5,465 bases of DNA from CAYGDT01 sp964348745. Its GTDB lineage: Bacteria > Patescibacteriota > Gracilibacteria > Peribacterales > Peribacteraceae. The notes below the pieces were generated by a model, which worked only from the letters and a program-made list of their open reading frames with translations, made no database searches and was not told the origin of the DNA. This document shows positions 4,896-5,465 of this stretch, piece after piece. The stretch lies in the NCBI GenBank assembly GCA_964348745.1, contig CAYGDT010000079.1, positions 1 to 5,465 on the forward strand. Reading direction: 5' to 3'. Numbering within the stretch: the stretch's first letter is position 1; every line of letters starts with the position of its first letter. The translations under genes and the position numbers were made by a program.

Positions 4896-4924
4896 GGGCT
4901 AGGGTTAGGGGATAGGGGGTAGGG
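4896..4924 (+). other. telomere-like G-run cluster, potential G-quadruplex
   Basis: Five G-runs at 4896-4898, 4902-4904, 4908-4911, 4915-4919 and 4922-4924 are separated by loops CTA, TTA, ATA and TA. This satisfies the usual G3+N1-7 pattern with one run to spare. It lies in the divergent region between idi and mscS, upstream of the mscS promoter, with the G strand as the idi template strand. It may be a G-rich member of the same 6-7-base tandem repeat habit seen elsewhere in the window. Confidence 0.7.
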
Positions 4925-4933
4925 CTGTAATTT

Positions 4934-4961
4934 TGATTGAACGTTGAACATTGATGAAAAA
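4934..4961 (+). repeat. degenerate 7-base array carrying the mscS -35 region
   Basis: Units TGATTGA (4934-4940), ACGTTGA (4941-4947), ACATTGA (4948-4954), TGAAAAA (4955-4961). The TTGA core recurs every 7 bases and one copy supplies the TTGAAC proposed as the -35 of mscS. Confidence 0.55.
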
Positions 4962-4972
4962 TGATATATTAT
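4944..4972 (+). promoter_or_regulatory. sigma-70-like promoter for mscS
   Basis: TTGAAC (4944-4949), a 17-base spacer and TATTAT (4967-4972), then 8 bases to the ATG at 4981. This predicts a start site at or within a base or two of the start codon, hence a leaderless or nearly leaderless mRNA, in keeping with the lack of a Shine-Dalgarno. Confidence 0.6.
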
Positions 4973-4980
4973 AGCACGCT

Positions 4981-5465
4981 ATGTTTAAACTGCAACATTT
5001 CTTCGCACTGGACGTCGCCGGTAATACGGTCGCGCAGTGGAGCGTTGCACTCTGTGTATTTCTCGGCGTTTTTGTCACATTGGAAATTATTCGCAGAATG
5101 GTGTTGAAGCGTCTTGTTTTACTTTCGCGGAAAACACACACGCGTGTCGACGATGTCATTACAGGATTTCTCCATAGCGTGACATCTCCCGTGTATCTTA
5201 TCATCGCACTCTTCGTTGCGTTGCAGGAAATCTCGGTCCCCGAATCTCTGAGGATCATCGTGTACGTCGGCATCCTTGTCATAATTATTTCTCAGGCGAT
5301 CAAGTTTTCCGAAGAAGTGCTCTGGATGATGCTCGCGCGTCATGCAATCAAAAATAAAGCATCCACAGAGCATCCGGCGATCTTTCGCGTCGGGATCAGG
5401 ATCATTCTCTGGTCCGTGGGTCTCATGCTGATTCTGAGCAATGTCGGTGTCGACATTACTTCGCT
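4981..5465 (+). CDS. MscS-family small-conductance mechanosensitive channel, 3' partial
   Basis: The frame from ATG 4981 stays open to the window end (161 codons), so only the N-terminal membrane part is present. Hydrophobic segments lie at about 20-37, 67-84, 92-107 and 137-153. Between the first two is a charged link with KTHTRVDDVI (51-60), typical of MscS-family proteins with extra N-terminal helices. The last visible residues LSNVGVDITS match the start of the pore helix region, normally followed by a Gly/Ala-rich TM3 and the cytoplasmic beta domain, which would lie beyond the edge. The expected role is release of solutes on membrane tension during osmotic downshift. It is divergent from idi with a 102-base shared upstream region and has no obvious pathway link to it. 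Confidence 0.9.
   Translation, partial: MFKLQHFFALDVAGNTVAQWSVALCVFLGVFVTLEIIRRMVLKRLVLLSRKTHTRVDDVITGFLHSVTSPVYLIIALFVALQEISVPESLRIIVYVGILVIIISQAIKFSEEVLWMMLARHAIKNKASTEHPAIFRVGIRIILWSVGLMLILSNVGVDITS

Noticed and set aside
4905..5282. 125-codon minus-strand open frame opposite mscS and the divergent region
   Set aside because: The plus strand encodes a clear MscS N-terminus; this frame would start inside it and end in the G-run repeat, with no domain.

Overview
The window carries a compact isoprenoid cluster on the minus strand, read right to left: type I isopentenyl-diphosphate isomerase (idi, 4878-4354), a cis-prenyltransferase / undecaprenyl diphosphate synthase (uppS, 4364-3666), a mevalonate-kinase-type GHMP kinase (3411-2530), a mevalonate-diphosphate or phosphomevalonate decarboxylase (2426-1428) and a class I HMG-CoA reductase (1324-149). 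A divergent MscS-family channel gene starts at 4981 on the plus strand and runs off the right edge. A small unrecognised plus-strand ORF (about 3410-3733) sits between mvk and uppS. The C-terminal end of a probable four-helix-bundle protein lies at the left edge (1-102, plus).

Together the genes cover HMG-CoA to mevalonate, its phosphorylation, the ATP-dependent decarboxylation, IPP/DMAPP isomerisation, and use of the product for a polyprenyl diphosphate lipid carrier. HMG-CoA synthase, phosphomevalonate kinase and any isopentenyl phosphate kinase are not in the window. The decarboxylase has Asn where the classical enzymes have Lys in the YWGK motif. This leaves open a route through isopentenyl phosphate instead of the classical pyrophosphate route.

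The sequence is bacterial: intron-free, tightly packed, with an undecaprenyl-type synthase and MscS. A mevalonate route in a bacterium of medium G+C, the eukaryote/archaea-like forms of HMGR (class I) and Idi (TCCSHP), the lack of Shine-Dalgarno sequences and the possible four-helix-bundle neighbour fit a Candidate Phyla Radiation lineage such as Peregrinibacteria/Peribacteria, or a Chloroflexi-like group. This assignment is inference. No TGA is read through, so the standard stop usage is sufficient.

The most striking non-coding structure is a set of about ten short, degenerate tandem arrays with 7- or 8-base units. They differ in sequence but share the period, and they sit almost exactly at gene boundaries (idi stop/uppS start, decarboxylase stop, HMGR start, decarboxylase start, the left-edge stop codon, the mscS promoter) or inside surface-loop regions of the enzymes. 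Two of them are near-identical four-unit arrays placed at the same distance upstream of the start codons of HMGR and the decarboxylase. At idi/uppS the array puts an ATG in all three frames, and loss of one 7-base unit would fuse the two proteins in frame. There is also a pair of covarying GC-rich hairpins after mvk, a telomere-like G-run cluster in the idi/mscS divergent region, and -10-like boxes 6-8 bases before ATG, suggesting leaderless transcripts.
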